From the NCBI GenBank assembly GCA_032719365.1, contig CM064872.1:50142252-50206251 (forward strand): 64,000 nt of DNA. The letters are read 5' to 3'. A program made the translations under genes and the position numbers. Below the pieces are notes generated by a model. It worked only from the letters and a program-made list of their open reading frames with translations. It did not search any database and had not been told where the DNA came from. Within the stretch, counting starts at the first letter, position 1. Every line of letters starts with the position of its first letter. The stretch is from Prinsepia uniflora. Taxonomy: Eukaryota; Streptophyta; Magnoliopsida; Rosales; Rosaceae. Of this stretch, positions 19,881-31,836 are shown piece by piece.

Positions 19881-22849
19881 TGTAACAACCCGTACCTTCG
19901 GGAAGGGTAAAAATGTAATTTTATAAAGTTTTGTATATAAAGGACGATTTTGCCCTTGTGAATAGGAGACGAAAAGTTGACTTTTTGAATTCCCGATTGG
20001 ATGAGTGTTAACCCTTGACCGTGACGTAGTTTAGGACGTCACGAGTACGTAGACAGGTGGCAGGTTCGATTCGGACAACCGGAGGAAAAGTTATGACGTT
20101 CGGAAGATTGGGGCGTTACCGTAATTTTGAGTAAACAAGGAAAATGTTGACTTTTTGGAGGACTTGTGATTTTCACATAGACCGAGGACCGTTGGATAGG
20201 TCTCGACGTCCTGAGTACAACGACAGGCGGCACGCTGTCATCGGACGTCGGATGAAATAGTTACGGGTCTAGAACGTTCGAGGGAAAAACGGTAATTATT
20301 TATACAAGGGGTATTTTGGTCATTTTCTTTCAGCCAATTGGATGAGGACAAGTGGCTGAGTGGGGTAGAATATTTATGCTTTGTCCATAGGATTGTGGAC
20401 ACGTGGGGGCACTGGATTGTTCTAAATGGTTCTAAAGTGTGCACAGCCACACTTTGCTCAATTTGAACCGTGCAATCCTTCGAAAAACACAGAGAAACAG
20501 AGGGTGAGAAATTGAAGAAGATTGATCGATTTTGGTGCAAGGGTGAGTGAAGGGTGATTGGTGAGAATGACAGGGAGTAGTGTTTGTACTGGTGATCGGG
20601 TTTTGGTGGTGAAATCGTGCACAGTGGCACGGTGGTGGTGCGGCGAAGGTTTGAGGAAACAGGGAGGCTGTGAGTTCGTGGTGGTGGCTACGCTGTGTGG
20701 TGGCTCAAACCACGACAGTGGGAAGTCCAGGAGGCTGCAGGGAGTCCAACGAGAAACGGGAGACGCGGCGGTGCGCACGGTGGAGACAGAATCGAAGGGT
20801 AAGCCTCTTTACTCTGTTTTCCCATGATTTTTCAATTCAAAAGTCGTGAGGGTAGGATGAGAATCGAGGGGATTGGTGAGTGCAGTGATGTTCAGGGAGG
20901 TTCTAGGAGTGGTGTAGGACGGTCGCCGTGACGGGGGCGTACACGGCGGAGCTCCGTCGACGGTGAGTACTTTGTACTCTGTTTGGCCGTGAATTTTAAA
21001 CGGGAAATCGTGGGTTTAGAGAGTGAGTCGAGGGTTCCTGTGAGTTGTGTGTGACTCAGTGAGGTTGTGGGAGGAGTTTAGAATCGCGACCGTGAGGGGG
21101 GAAGCATAGGACGGCCGGGAAGGAAAACAGGGGCCGTCTGTGTTTTCTTTCGAGCTTCAGTCGTGAAGCTGAGGGGTGAATCGAACCAGGAGAGTGAGGG
21201 GGATGGATTCCTGGTGTCTGGACGAAGCTGCAGGAGAAGAGAGGAGTGAAATGGTGGCCGGACGACAGAGAATGGCTCTCGCCGGTCCGGGTTGTAGCCT
21301 GGTGTGAACCGGGTTCAATCGAGGAAGGAGAAGCACTGTAGCAGGCGCGTGAGGCCCACGCGCAGCCAATTTGGGCGGCGCGTGGAGGCGCGTGGAGAAG
21401 AATCCGGCCAAGCTTCCAACATGAGTTTGGTTCTAATTCTCCTAAGGAGTTTATTGGTGTGGTTTTCGGGTGAATCGGACGATGTTACGGAGTTGTTCGG
21501 GAATCCAGACGGTTGAGGGTTTAGGATTAAAATATTATTTAATTCCCGAAAAATTGGGGAAATTAGGATTAGGATCCGTGATGTATTTGTGACCCTATTT
21601 GGTGCATTTTGACAGGACGGGAGGCACCCGAGACGGTCGAGGAGCGCACGGAGCGCGACTGACTTGTTCTGATTTGTGAGTGGACTCTTTCTTTCTTTAG
21701 AGCATGCCTAACTGTTTTATTGACGTTTTATGATCTTAAATATGTTTTTATGCCTTTGAATGATGATTATATGTGATTGATGAGTTTGCACGTTTTTCGA
21801 GACATTTTCGAGATTTTGCATGTTTTTCGAGAAAAGCTAGTTTTCGGATTTTGATGCCATAATTACGATTTCAACCTATAAATGTTTTCTGATGATGATA
21901 AATGGGTTATGAAATATGATTTGTGATTATGTGTGATTTCTGGGTATAAGAATGGATTTCCGGATTTGGGTTCGGAATGTCGGTTCGGAACGCCGGACGG
22001 GCTTCGAACCGGGGATTTCGAATTCGAGTTTGGCGATAGACTTCGAATTGGTTGTACACTGGAAATGGATTGGATTTGCTGGATCTAGATATTGGGTTTA
22101 AAGACCCGGATTGATATTGACGGGGGACTGGCCCGGATTGAGTTTAAAGGCTCGGGAGTTTAAAGACTCAGATATGTTGATATTACCCCCATAGGCCTAT
22201 TGAGTTTAAAGACTCGGGAGTTTAAAGACTCGGATTTCATTTAAGGCCTGATTGCGTTTAAAGACTCGGATAGGTCCAGCAGGTTTGATCGGAAATGATG
22301 ATTTGATGCTGAAGCTATGATTTCTATATCCGTTTTATAGTGTTTCTGTTTCTTATGGTATTTTATAGTGTATCTGTTTCTTATGAGATTTTATAGTGTT
22401 TCTGTTTCTTATGATGTTTCATATTATGATTTTCTAGTACTTCGTTGGGCATGCCTGTTTTAAAAACGGAGGGAACACTGATTCTTTTTTTTCCTTAACC
22501 TTGAATTAGTGATAAACTGATTTTAAAACTTTTGGTTATTCTAGTCCACTCACACTTTTAGTTTTTAAATTTTCCCTCCAGGTCGTAGTGATAGCGCTGG
22601 GGTGAACGTTGAGGCAGATATCGAGGCATAGAGCTTACGACGTTCTTCCGTTGCGGGACTAGCTTTGTAGGATTTTTGTGCCCATTTTGTAGAACTATGC
22701 TCTGACTGACTGTTGTATATATTCACTCCTTCGTCTGATAGTTATGCTTATAGTAGTAGTGAGTTTTTTTTAGTACTATAGGTGTGATTGTCAGACGGGA
22801 GCAGGGTTCGTCCCGGATATCGTGGTGATATTTGGGTCGGGTCCTGACA
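19881..22849 (+). repeat. 3' LTR of element E
   Basis: 2969 bp, collinear with 12340-15307. By eye about 40 differences, mostly transitions plus a few 1-nt indels. The terminal motif reads GGGTCGGGTCCTGACA. It contains GTGAGTGGAC (21676-21685) and GTCCACTCAC (22544-22553). Confidence 0.95.
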
Positions 22850-23243
22850 TATCTAGGGTTACCGAAAATGTCGTCCCGCAATAAACAGGTTATGTTTCTT
22901 AACGTTGGGGATGCTCTCCAAAATAGGTTGAGAACCTAGAATTTGAAACTTCTCTCTTCTGCAAGTAAGAAAGTGATGATGAAGGCAATTGTTAAGGCTT
23001 TACTCACATACATTATGAGTGTCTTCCAACTCCCAAAGTCTCTCTGTCATCATCTTTCGGCTATGGTAGCTAGATATTGGTGGGGGAAAACTGGTAAGAA
23101 GAGTCTCCCTTGGTTAAAGTGGCAAACCCTCTGTAGTCCAACGTTTAAAGGAATGATGTGTTTTAAAAAGTTTGAAGCCTTTATTAAGGCTATGATTACT
23201 AAACATGGATGGCGATTGTTGGAATTTTCTGATTCCTTGGCGG
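22850..23243 (+). pseudogene. LINE ORF2 fragment 4: RT thumb and connection
   Basis: Resumes the LINE after E. The patch YLGLPKMSSRNKQ spans the insertion point. It is followed by LLSSASKKVMMKAIVKALL (about 22946-23003), MSVFQLPKSLCHH, MVARYWWG and ITKHGWRLLEFSDSLA, which match the region downstream of the RT catalytic site in plant L1 proteins. It ends where degraded LTR H begins. Confidence 0.85.
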
Positions 23244-24497
23244 TTGTTGAAATTGGAAATTTAAGGAGAAAAGAACGATTTTGCCCTTGGAAAAGTCGAA
23301 ATGTTGATTTTGTTGACTAAGGCCTCGTGTCAGTGATCCGAGAGGATCGTTATGAAGGTATTGGAAAAGTTGGATGAAAGTGACCATTTTACCCCTGAAA
23401 GTTAAAAGTTGACTTTTTGGTCAAAGGCAAAATGTTGACTTTGACTTTTCAAGGTCGAATGTTGACTTTTTGACTGGGAAAAGTTTTGGCTACTCCGTAA
23501 ATGCCGTTACGAAGGTCTTGATCTCCCGAGTACATCAGCGGGCGGTATGCCGAAAACGGAGTTAAGATGGTTTCGTCCCCTATTTAAACTACATAAAGGC
23601 ATTTTAGTAATTTTGAAAAAGGGGCAAGAAATTCCACTCATATCAAAACACATTTAAACCATGTAAGAATGCATACATAATAGTTTATGGGAAGAAAGTA
23701 CACTCCCACACCTTCGTAGCTCCGAAATTTGCTTTGCACGTTATTCCGTAATTCTCGAGAATGTCACTTCCTTCTGGCCATAACTTTGCTCTTTGGTTCT
23801 GGGCACCTCCAGCGTTCAAACCATCAACTAATGAAATTAATAAGGATGCAGGATCTCAAGGAAATTGAAAACGAGCTTGAATCCAAGCGTCCAGCTCGAA
23901 CACTGGGTCATCTAACCTTAACCGAAAAACAACCTTCTCGGGTTCTCCCTTTCTCCCTCTCGGTCCGAGTTCAACTTCCCTTTCTTCTTTCTCTTCTTTC
24001 TTTTTTCTTTTTTCTTCTCTCTATTTCTTCCTCTCTTCTTGCTTCCACTCTGTTTCACTCTCCCTTTGTTTCTCGATCGAGCATCACACACCAAAACTCC
24101 ACACACTTACGACAATAATTATACAAATAACCCACACTTAAGCTAGGTCGATGCACACCTTTTAATGAGATATGGGACACTTTTCCCCACTTAATCGTTA
24201 ACCGCGTCCATTGTTGGAGTAAAACTGTTTTGAAAAGGTTTTCTTATGCATGCATGGTTTTGGAAACGAATGGTAAAAGCTGAATGTTTTCAAATTATGT
24301 TTTAAAACTATTTTTTGTCTACTCACATGTTTTCTTGTTTTATGACCCTCTAGGGCTGTTGTACAGAAACCGAGGCTCAAGAGACGAAGACATGAATTAG
24401 GAGAAGTTTGTATTTATCCTTTGGTTGACAAAGTTTCTATCAGACGGGAGTAGGACCTGAGTGTACTGTTCTGTGTATTCGGGTTAGGTCTTGTACA
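23244..24497 (+). repeat. Degraded Tekay-related LTR (H)
   Basis: About 1.25 kb separating LINE pieces. It contains the shared LTR modules TTTTGCCCTTGG, CATCAGCGGGCGGTATGCCG (about 23534), GTCTACTCAC with CCCTCTAG (about 24316-24353) and ATCAGACGGGAGTAGG (about 24439-24454), and ends near GGTCTTGTACA. Ends are approximate and I see no convincing target duplication. Large internal deletions are likely because related LTRs are 2.5-3.1 kb. Confidence 0.65.
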
Positions 24498-24740
24498 TGG
24501 CCCTATATGTTTTGGCCTATTATGAATATGGGTCTTGACGTATAGGCTTAGGTGGTGTCTCTTTTGCTGCTCGGGACCGGGGGTGGACAAGGGGTTGGAG
24601 GGAGGGGTCTATTACAACAGTTGTTTTTTCAGAAAGATATGGTGGCTGTTGTTTCTATCCCTCTCAGCTCCACTCTTTATTTCACAGATGGTAGATATTG
24701 GTTTTATACGAAACCTTTACTGGATCCCTCAGTTCCTAAC
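24498..24740 (+). pseudogene. LINE ORF2 fragment 5
   Basis: The patch QLFFQKDMVAVVSIPLSS (about 24620-24673), then FTDGRYWFYTKPL, corresponds to the conserved block before the zinc-binding RT C-terminal domain in plant L1 proteins. The first ~100 bases are unclear. Element F interrupts it at 24741. Confidence 0.7.
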
Positions 24741-27299
24741 AATAACGACCCGAACCTTTATTATTATTATTTTATTGTGAAATGACTATTTTGCCCTTAA
24801 AGGTGGGAAACTTTGACTTTTGACCTGGGAAATAATTAGGACTTTAACCAATGACCATGACGTAGATCGGGACGTCACGAATTCGTAGACAGGCGGCACG
24901 TCGAAATTGGATTTTGTATGAAAAAAGCTATGATCACTGAAGCGTTTTTAGCGAAATTTACGAACAGAGAACAAACGTAAATAATATTTAAATATTCAAA
25001 TCTGTGCAAATCCCTAGATTTAATCTGAGCCGCCGTCGGATGAGTGACAAGTGTCACTCATCCTAGTGTTTACTATTCCAATAAAGCTAGGCCTATGCCT
25101 ATTGGTTATTTTAAAATAATATATTTTCCTTCATTAAACCCTAGCCCTTCATTTTGCTGCCCAAATAAATGTGGGTCGTCCATTTCCTCTTCCTTTTTCT
25201 TTTTTTCGTACGACTGCATCTCTCTCACACACACATATTTCCCACCATGAAGAGCACACGGCTTACTCTGCACAGACCCACCCCCAGATGACCGACCAGC
25301 CACCACTCCTGCCACCAGACCACGACCACCGTCCTCACCAACTTCATCTTCATCAGCTACCACCCTATCTCTCTTCCCTTTGTCTGAAAACCCAGGAGAA
25401 ACCCCCCAGACCTGAGACGGACATTCGGATCCAAGAAACCCAAACCAACTAACCTCAGCTCCTCGACTCGAACTAGGACCAAGATAGGACTGTTTGGACC
25501 CCAGGAGATCAGAGAGGCAGTCGACACGACCTACGTCGGCGACACCGCGGAGGTAAGCCGTGAAACCGGAGAAGCCCAGTTTTTTCTAAAGTTTTGAATG
25601 AGCCCTTTTAAGTTCTAGGTTTCGATTCTCCTTGTGGGGACATGTTATAGGAGCAGTGACGAGTTGAAGGGAGGTGGTTTTGACGTTGCAAGCGGACGGG
25701 ACTGCTGGGGAAGACGACCGAGCAGAGTCGTGAGTTTCTTCGAGTCCCAGGTACGGATCTCGTCTTTGTTTTCCATTTTTGAGGGCACAGATCCGTAGAA
25801 CAGACTTAGACGATCCTTTAGGAACAAACCCTATCGAAAATGGTGGCCAAAATTGGATTCTGGAAACGGGTCAAGCCGTGGGTCTACGGCGACCCGGTTT
25901 CAGTGATTCAGGTTGACCCGGTACTGTAGCTGTGTTGGCGTCATCATGCTGACATCAGTAGCGACGTCATGATGATCTCATCATGTCAGAAAATGTCGGA
26001 CTAGGGACCAACCAGAGAGTGACACATGTCCTCTGACATGTGTCAGAGATGACGTCATGCTGACGTCGCCAACATTGTAGCAACGTTGACTAGGTGCGTA
26101 AGGGCGCGTGTGAATAGTAATTTTGGTGGGGCCAGTACCATTTTCAAGGTTTCGAAGATATGGATCCAATGGGGGTGGGTTCGTGTCGATGAGAGATCGT
26201 TAGTATGGTCAAAATGGGGTTTGAAGCCTTGGGATTAGTGTCCGGGCTATGTTTTTGTGACGAATCTATTCTAAGATTTTAGTATTGAACTAGTAGGGTC
26301 CGTTAGTGACTCTTGGACATGTTAATACAGGTTATAGGTGGTCGTTGAGTAGCAAGGACCGTATGTGAGTGGGATATTTGATTTCTAAAAGGATTGCATC
26401 CATAAACTGTTTTACTATTCCATGTTATGATTTAGATGGGACTATTATGGGTATTATATGGGGATGCTTATTACATATTATGATGTTTTGGGCATGAGAC
26501 CCGCCTGGATTATATATGGGATGTTTTTCAGGGATGTCTGGGGGACACATGGTAATTATACTATTATTGTGTTGTACTTTCCTACCTTTCTATCTTGTCT
26601 CCTCCAAGGAGGGTCGTTGGCCTGAGTGGACCTTGGAGTAGTCACGGCGCACTGACTGAGAGGAGTTGACCCCCATTGGGTTGCTTACTCTCAGGAAGGC
26701 ATGTTTAGTATACCTCGGGCAGTGACCGGGATACCCGGCACTGGTGGACCTAGGGGAGTTCTTGGGCTTGAGACCCTGAGTGGCAACTCGTAGCCTTAGA
26801 ACCCAGATATCATTATTAGGCATCGGGGATGCCAGGGTTGGGTTTTACAGCGCACTAGTATGTTGGGTTTTCCCTTTTGATTATTATATGATTCTATGGT
26901 TAATACTATGTTTACTTCAATGCATGCAAGATTTTGAAAACGGAGGGGTAAAATCTTATGATTTACTTTAAATGTTTTACTGACCCCTCCAGGCTGTGAC
27001 ACGGAATTAGAGAAGGATCCGGAGGACGAGGCTTAGTCTAGTTCGTTGTGCACCTGTACACCCCAAGTGGGTTGGTTGAGCACCAAATAATGTACCTTGA
27101 CTATTATGCTCATGTTTTGTATTGTACTATCCCTAGTCTGACAGCTTATTACTCTGAACTATGTTGTTGAACGTTATTTATTTAATTCGAAGTATTTTGT
27201 TTTCGAGTAAGGGTACTTTTGGTATGTTTGAAGTCGTTGTCAGACGGGAGTGGCACACGTCCCCAGGTGGTCCTAGTGGGATTGGGACGGGTCCTGTCA
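24741..27299 (+). repeat. 5' LTR of element F
   Basis: 2559 bp ending GGGTCCTGTCA. Modules: one GACAGGCGGCACG block (about 24888), a 24-bp palindrome (25039-25062), a CT-rich stretch (25190-25300), donor-like GTAAGC (25553-25558), a TGACGTCA-rich zone (about 25938-26075), CCCTCCAG (about 26985-26992) and a terminal stem GTCTGACA/TGTCAGAC (27136-27245). Relative to the 3' LTR it has lost about 70 bases, including the CACTCAC motif near 26965. Confidence 0.88.
25039..25062 (+). promoter_or_regulatory. 24-bp palindrome in LTR F
   Basis: Arms GATGAGTGACA and TGTCACTCATC are perfect inverted copies around the spacer AG. It is conserved in the 3' LTR of F (32130-32153), in D (56501-56524) and, with one change, in C (38355-38378). 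It is a candidate factor-binding site or RNA hairpin. Confidence 0.6.
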
Positions 27300-27302
27300 A
27301 CT

Positions 27303-27314
27303 TGGTATCAGAGC
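27303..27314 (+). other. Primer binding site of element F
   Basis: TGGTATCAGAGC lies three bases after the 5' LTR, complementary to initiator tRNA-Met. Confidence 0.92.
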
Positions 27315-27413
27315 ACTAGGTTTAGCAGTCAGTGTATTAGGTTAGCGGTTTATACCTTGTACATTGTCGCTTTAGACGTCTTTTAACTTGTTTGCCTCTT
27401 AATTGTTTTTGAT

Positions 27414-28400
27414 ATGCCTCCACGACGAGATCCCCGTGCACGTGCTGAGGAGGAATTTGGGCGAGATGTGGATACTGCGATTATCGAGAGGGCCCAGCGC
27501 CTGGGTGCTATGATCTTTATCGGGGGGACCGACCCAGAGGAGGCGCACTAGTGGATCGACCGCTGGGAGAGTATCTTTGAAGTCATGCATTGCCCACCCG
27601 AGGAGAGCGTGGTGCTAGCAACTTTCCTGCTGGATGGGAGTGCTTACCATTGGTGGCACAACCTCGTACTAGCCGGCTGGACTGTCCATACCATCCATTG
27701 GGAGGCCTTCAAGGAGCGATTCCTCAACCAGTACTAACCGAGGTCGTTCCGCAATGTCCAGGTGGTCAAGTTCTTACAGCTCCACCAGGGGAGCCAGACA
27801 GGGGCGAAGTATGTGGAGACTTTTCTGATGCTGTCTCGCTTCCCCGAGAACTTTGTGATCACCGAGGAGGATCGTTACCGCAGGGTTGAGTGGGAACTGC
27901 AAGCAGAGATACAAGTGATGGTGACGTCGACCCCCTTTGCTATAATGAGGGATCTGACTGATGCTGCAACAAGGGTCGAGAACAGCCTTCTGGCACGGCA
28001 GTGAGCTGCAGGAGAGGCACGACGACGTGATTGTCCTCACCTAGGATTTTCAGGCCATCGAGGTTCGAAGGGAGGACATTCCAGGGGATCTACATCTTCA
28101 GGTAGTCGGGGACATTTTGGTTGTTTCGGGAGTCCACAGAGGTCAGGGCAACGATCTGGTTTGTGGCAGCATCAGTACTCACCCGTGATCAACTCGCCAG
28201 GATGATACTCGGGTAGGCCGAGAACTGTTACTTGTTTCGCTTGTGGGGAGCCGGGACACTATGCATCTGATTGTCCATTAGTTCGGGGAAGTACCTCTTC
28301 AGTGCAGAGCTCAGTAGCCGTGGACGCGGTGGAGTGCGTGGCCGTGATGGAGGAGCTAGAGGACGTGGACGGGCGGACGGACCTCAGGCCCGTGTTTGTG
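27414..28400 (+). pseudogene. gag: Gag remnant of element F
   Basis: The ATG at 27414 starts MPPRRDPRARAEEE, collinear with Gag of E. Stops lie near 27549 and 27736 and after LLARQ at about 28002, and the frame shifts near 28290. Recognisable parts are VMHCPPEESVVLATFLLDG, FKERFLNQY and a zinc knuckle CFACGEPGHYASDC (about 28231-28272). It cannot yield a full Gag. Confidence 0.88.
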
Positions 28401-28873
28401 CAGTCACGCACCAGCAGGCCAGATCTACCCAGGGAGTCGTGACAGGTACATTATTCATTTCATATATTACGGTTCGTGTATTGATGGATTTGGAGGTGAC
28501 TAACTCATTTATTTCACAGAGCTGTGCGAGTCTCTTGGGCTGTGAGGTATCCGCACTCGAGATCGAGATGGGTGTGGGTACACCGATGGGGGTGATCTAT
28601 CGAGTGAACCAGGTGTTACGAGCTTGCCCAGTGGAAGTCGAAGGTGTAGAGTTTCCAGCCGATTTGATCATTTTGGATATGCACGACTTCGACGTCATAC
28701 TCAGAGTTGACTGGTTGTCAGAACACTATTCACTCATTGACTGCTGCAACAAACGAGTGACATTGAGGAGTCTGGCTTTACCAGAGGTGATCTTCCAGGG
28801 AGAGTGTGGACACTCGTCACCCGAGGTAATATCTGGGCTCACAGCTACTAAACTTTTACAGAAAGGGTGTTAG
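28401..28873 (+). pseudogene. Protease remnant of element F
   Basis: Open from the gag junction (VVTGTL at about 28437) to TAG 28871-28873. The fold is recognisable (VNQVLRACPVEVEG, ADLIILDMHDFDVIL) but the active-site motif reads MDLEVTNSF in place of IDPGATHSF in E, so the Gly after the catalytic Asp is lost. It is probably inactive even if expressed. Confidence 0.85.
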
Positions 28874-30260
28874 GGTTCCCTAGCTTATGTGGTAGAGTCA
28901 TCGGATGAATCTTTGAAGATCGAGGATATCCCAGTGGTATGGGAATTTCCTGCCGTATTTCCAGAGGACTTGCTTGGATTCCACCGCCCCGGGAGATTGA
29001 CTTCACGATCGAATTACTCCCCAGGACACGACAGATATCTCAAGCACCGTATCGTATGGCACCGGTCGAATTGCGGGAATTGAAAACCAAACTTCAGGAA
29101 CTGGTGGATCTCGGATTTATCCAACCAAGTACATCACCCTGGGGAGCGCTAATTTTTTTTGTTAAAAAGAAGGAAGGTAGCTTACGGTTGTGTGTGGACT
29201 ACCGGCAACTCAACAAAGCCATGGTAAGGAACCAGTATCCCTTACCTAGGATCGACAACCTGTTTGACCAACTACGGGGAGCACGATACTTCTCGAAGAT
29301 AGATCTACAGTCAGGGTACCATCATTTGAGGATAGTTGAGGGTGATGTTCAGAAGACGGCTTTCTAGACAAGATATAGGCATTACAAGTTCTTAGTGATG
29401 CCCTTTGGATTGACGAATGCACCAGCTGCATTCATGGACTTGATGAACAAGGTCTTTCGATCATACTTGGATAAATTTGTGATCGTGTTCATCGATGACA
29501 TTTTGGTGTATTCCAAGAACGCCAGGACTCACGAGAAATATCTGCGACTGGTTTTGGGCAGATTACGACAGGAACAGTTATATTCCAAGTTGAGAAAGTG
29601 TTAGTTTTGGCTGAATAGTATCGGATTCCTAGGCCATATCATATCACCCAATGGGATTTGCGTGGATCCCCAGAAAACGAAAGCAGTGACCAACTGGGCC
29701 AGACCGACAATAGTGACGGAGGTGCGGAGTTTTGTCGGATTAGCAGGTTACTATCGGAGATTTGTGGAGGGATTCTCCAAAATTGTTGCGCCGTTGACTC
29801 GACTGACTCGAAAAAGGGTGAAGTTCATTTGGGATGAGCAGTGTGAACAGAGTTTCCAGGAACTGAAGTATCAACTGACCCCTGCACCCATCCTTGCATT
29901 GCCAGATAATAGTGGAGAGTTCGTGGTCTACAATGATGCATCACTGCAAGGATTGGGTTGCGTGTTATTGAAAAATGGTAAAGTTATCGCCTACCCATCA
30001 CGGCAGTTGAAGACTCATGAATTGAACTACCCTACCCACGACTTGGAGTTGGCAGCGGTGGTTCATGCCTTAAAAATCTGGAGGCATTACCTGTTCGGTG
30101 TGACATGCAGGATATACACCGACCATCAGAGTCTAAAGCATCTATTCACCTAGAAGGAGCTTAACATGATGCAACAGAGATGGTTGGAACTGATAAAGAA
30201 TTATGACTGTATAATTGAGTACCATCCGGCAAAGCAAATGTGGTGGCAATGTGCTCAGCA
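28874..30260 (+). pseudogene. pol: RT-RNase H remnant of element F
   Basis: RT in pieces: EDIPVVWEFPAVFPEDL, a frameshift near 28985, CVDYRQLNKAMVRNQYPLPR, a stop at 29365, FIDDILVYSK (about 29493-29517), a TAG at 29602 where E has CAG, and GFLGH-like sequence after. RNase H (about 29920-30250) has VYNDAS where E has VYSDAS, then HDLELAAVVHA and YTDHQSL, with a TAG at 30151. Several lesions make this clearly nonfunctional. Confidence 0.9.
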
Positions 30261-30299
30261 GGAAATCAGCGGGATCAATTGCACACCTGAGAATGGTGT

Positions 30300-31270
30300 A
30301 TCTTCCCTTACTAGTGGAGCTCTGAAATATTGGGGTTATGTTGGAGATGGACGAGCAGGGAGATTTGTTGGCTAGCTTCCATGTACGACCTGTACTGGTC
30401 GACAAGATTATTGAGGCTCAACTCCAGGACCGGATATTTTGTGGTTACAAAGGTGAGGTTGAGACAGGACAGAGGCAGGACTTCTCCGTCCGAAGCGATG
30501 GAGCGTTAGTGAAACTTGGACATCTGTGTGTACCATCTGTGTGTACCATCTGTGTGTACCTCAGTGTATGCTATGCATCCAGGAGGGACAAAAATGTATC
30601 GCACCCTCCGGGACCACTATTGGTGGCCATGGATGAAGAGGGAAATAGCTGAGTTTGTCAGCAAGTGTTTAATCTGGCAGCAGGTCAAGGCAGAACGACA
30701 GCGACCGCATGGAGCTATGCAGCCACTCTTGATCACGGAAAGGAAATGGGATTATATTACAATGGATTTTGTCTTCAAGTTACCGAAGACACGGAGTGGA
30801 TTCGATGGGATATGGGTAATTGTGGACCAGCTAACCAAATTAGCACATTTTCTTTCTGTACGCGAGACTTAGAAGCCTAACCGTTTTGCTCAGCTGTTTA
30901 TTAGTGAAATTATCCAACTACACGTTACCCCAGAGTTGATAATGTCGGATCGGGACCCGAGTTTCACTTCTCGATTTTGGAGGAGTTTACAGACTGCACT
31001 GGGCACGAACTTACATTTCAGTATGGCATTTCACCCACAGACCGACGGGCAGTTTGAAAGGACGATTCAGACATTAGAGGATATGATGAGAGCCTACGTG
31101 CTACAGTTCCAGGATTCATAGGATGGCCAATTACCATTGATGGAGTTCGCGTATAACAACAGCTATCATGCAAGCATTGGGATGACACCTTACGAGGCAC
31201 TGTATGATCGGTAGTACAGTATACCTGTCTGTTGGATGTAAGTCGGGGAGCGAACTGGAATGGGGCCAAA
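30300..31270 (+). pseudogene. Integrase remnant of element F
   Basis: The zinc domain (MHPGGTKMYRTLRDHYWWPWM ... CLIWQQVKAE, with Cys to Trp in the last CxxC) and the core (MDFVFKLPKT, MSDRDPSFTSRFW, DGQFERTIQ) are visible in several frames. A 13-bp unit triplicated at 30521-30559 shifts the frame just before the zinc domain. Stops follow at about 30870, 31120 and 31212. Confidence 0.88.
30521..30559 (+). repeat. 13-bp unit in three tandem copies
   Basis: CATCTGTGTGTAC occurs three times exactly, within the integrase remnant where E has one related stretch encoding LCVPED. Adding 26 bases breaks the frame. It looks like replication slippage after the element died. Confidence 0.95.
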
Positions 31271-31316
31271 CTTGATGGATATGACCTAAGAGATAGTCCA
31301 GGTTATCAAAGAGAGG

Positions 31317-31808
31317 TTGAAGGCAGCCCAGGATCGTCAGAAGAGTTATGCTGACATACGGATCCGAGATTTGGAGTTTGAGGTTGGGAATTGTGTTTTC
31401 TTAAAGTTATATCCATGGAAAGGGATCATCCGATTCGGACGACGTGGGAAGTTGAGTCCCCGTTACATCGGGCCTTATGTTATCACAGAGAGGATTGGTC
31501 CAGTGGCTTATCGTTTGGCGCTACCTTCAGAACTTTCCCGAGTACATAATGTGTTCCATGTGTCCATGTTACGGAAATACCTTCGGGATGACTCCCATGC
31601 ACTACCAGAACAACCACTAGAATTGATGTCAGACTTGAGCTTTGAGGAGCAGCCAGTGCAAATTATGGATTGGAAGGACAAAGTCTTAAGGAACAAGACG
31701 ATTCCACTAGTTAAGGTACTGTGGAGGAACCACGACATTGAGGAAACGACATGGGAACCCAAGGATTTAATGAGAGAGCAGTACCCGTACTTGTTTGAAC
31801 AATTTTAA
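31317..31808 (+). pseudogene. Integrase C-terminus and chromodomain of element F
   Basis: A 163-residue open stretch, the longest intact part of F. It has KSYADIRIRDLEF, PWKGIIRFGRRGKLSPRYIGPY (GPY module), NVFHVSMLRKYL and a chromodomain-like tail VKVLWRNHDIEETTWEPKDL ... YPYLFEQF, closely parallel to E. It lacks the 1-nt deletion seen in E, which is how that deletion was recognised. Confidence 0.9.
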
Positions 31809-31836
31809 GGATGAAAGTTTTGTAAAGTGGGTAGAC

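Larger units (their letters stand above)
12340..22849 (+). mobile_element. Complete Tekay-type chromovirus retrotransposon (element E)
   Basis: 10,510 bp with two full LTRs, a primer site, one gag-pol coding block ending in a chromodomain and a polypurine tract. Perfect tatct duplications (12335-12339 and 22850-22854) lie within the LINE RT. The LTRs differ at about 40 positions by eye, roughly 1.3 percent, so this is the youngest large insertion whose two LTRs can be compared here. Three in-frame TAG codons and one 1-nt deletion mean it cannot make a full polyprotein without suppression. The clade call rests on long LTRs, the TGGTATCAGAGC primer site, the single gag-pol frame and the C-terminal chromodomain. 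Confidence 0.95.
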
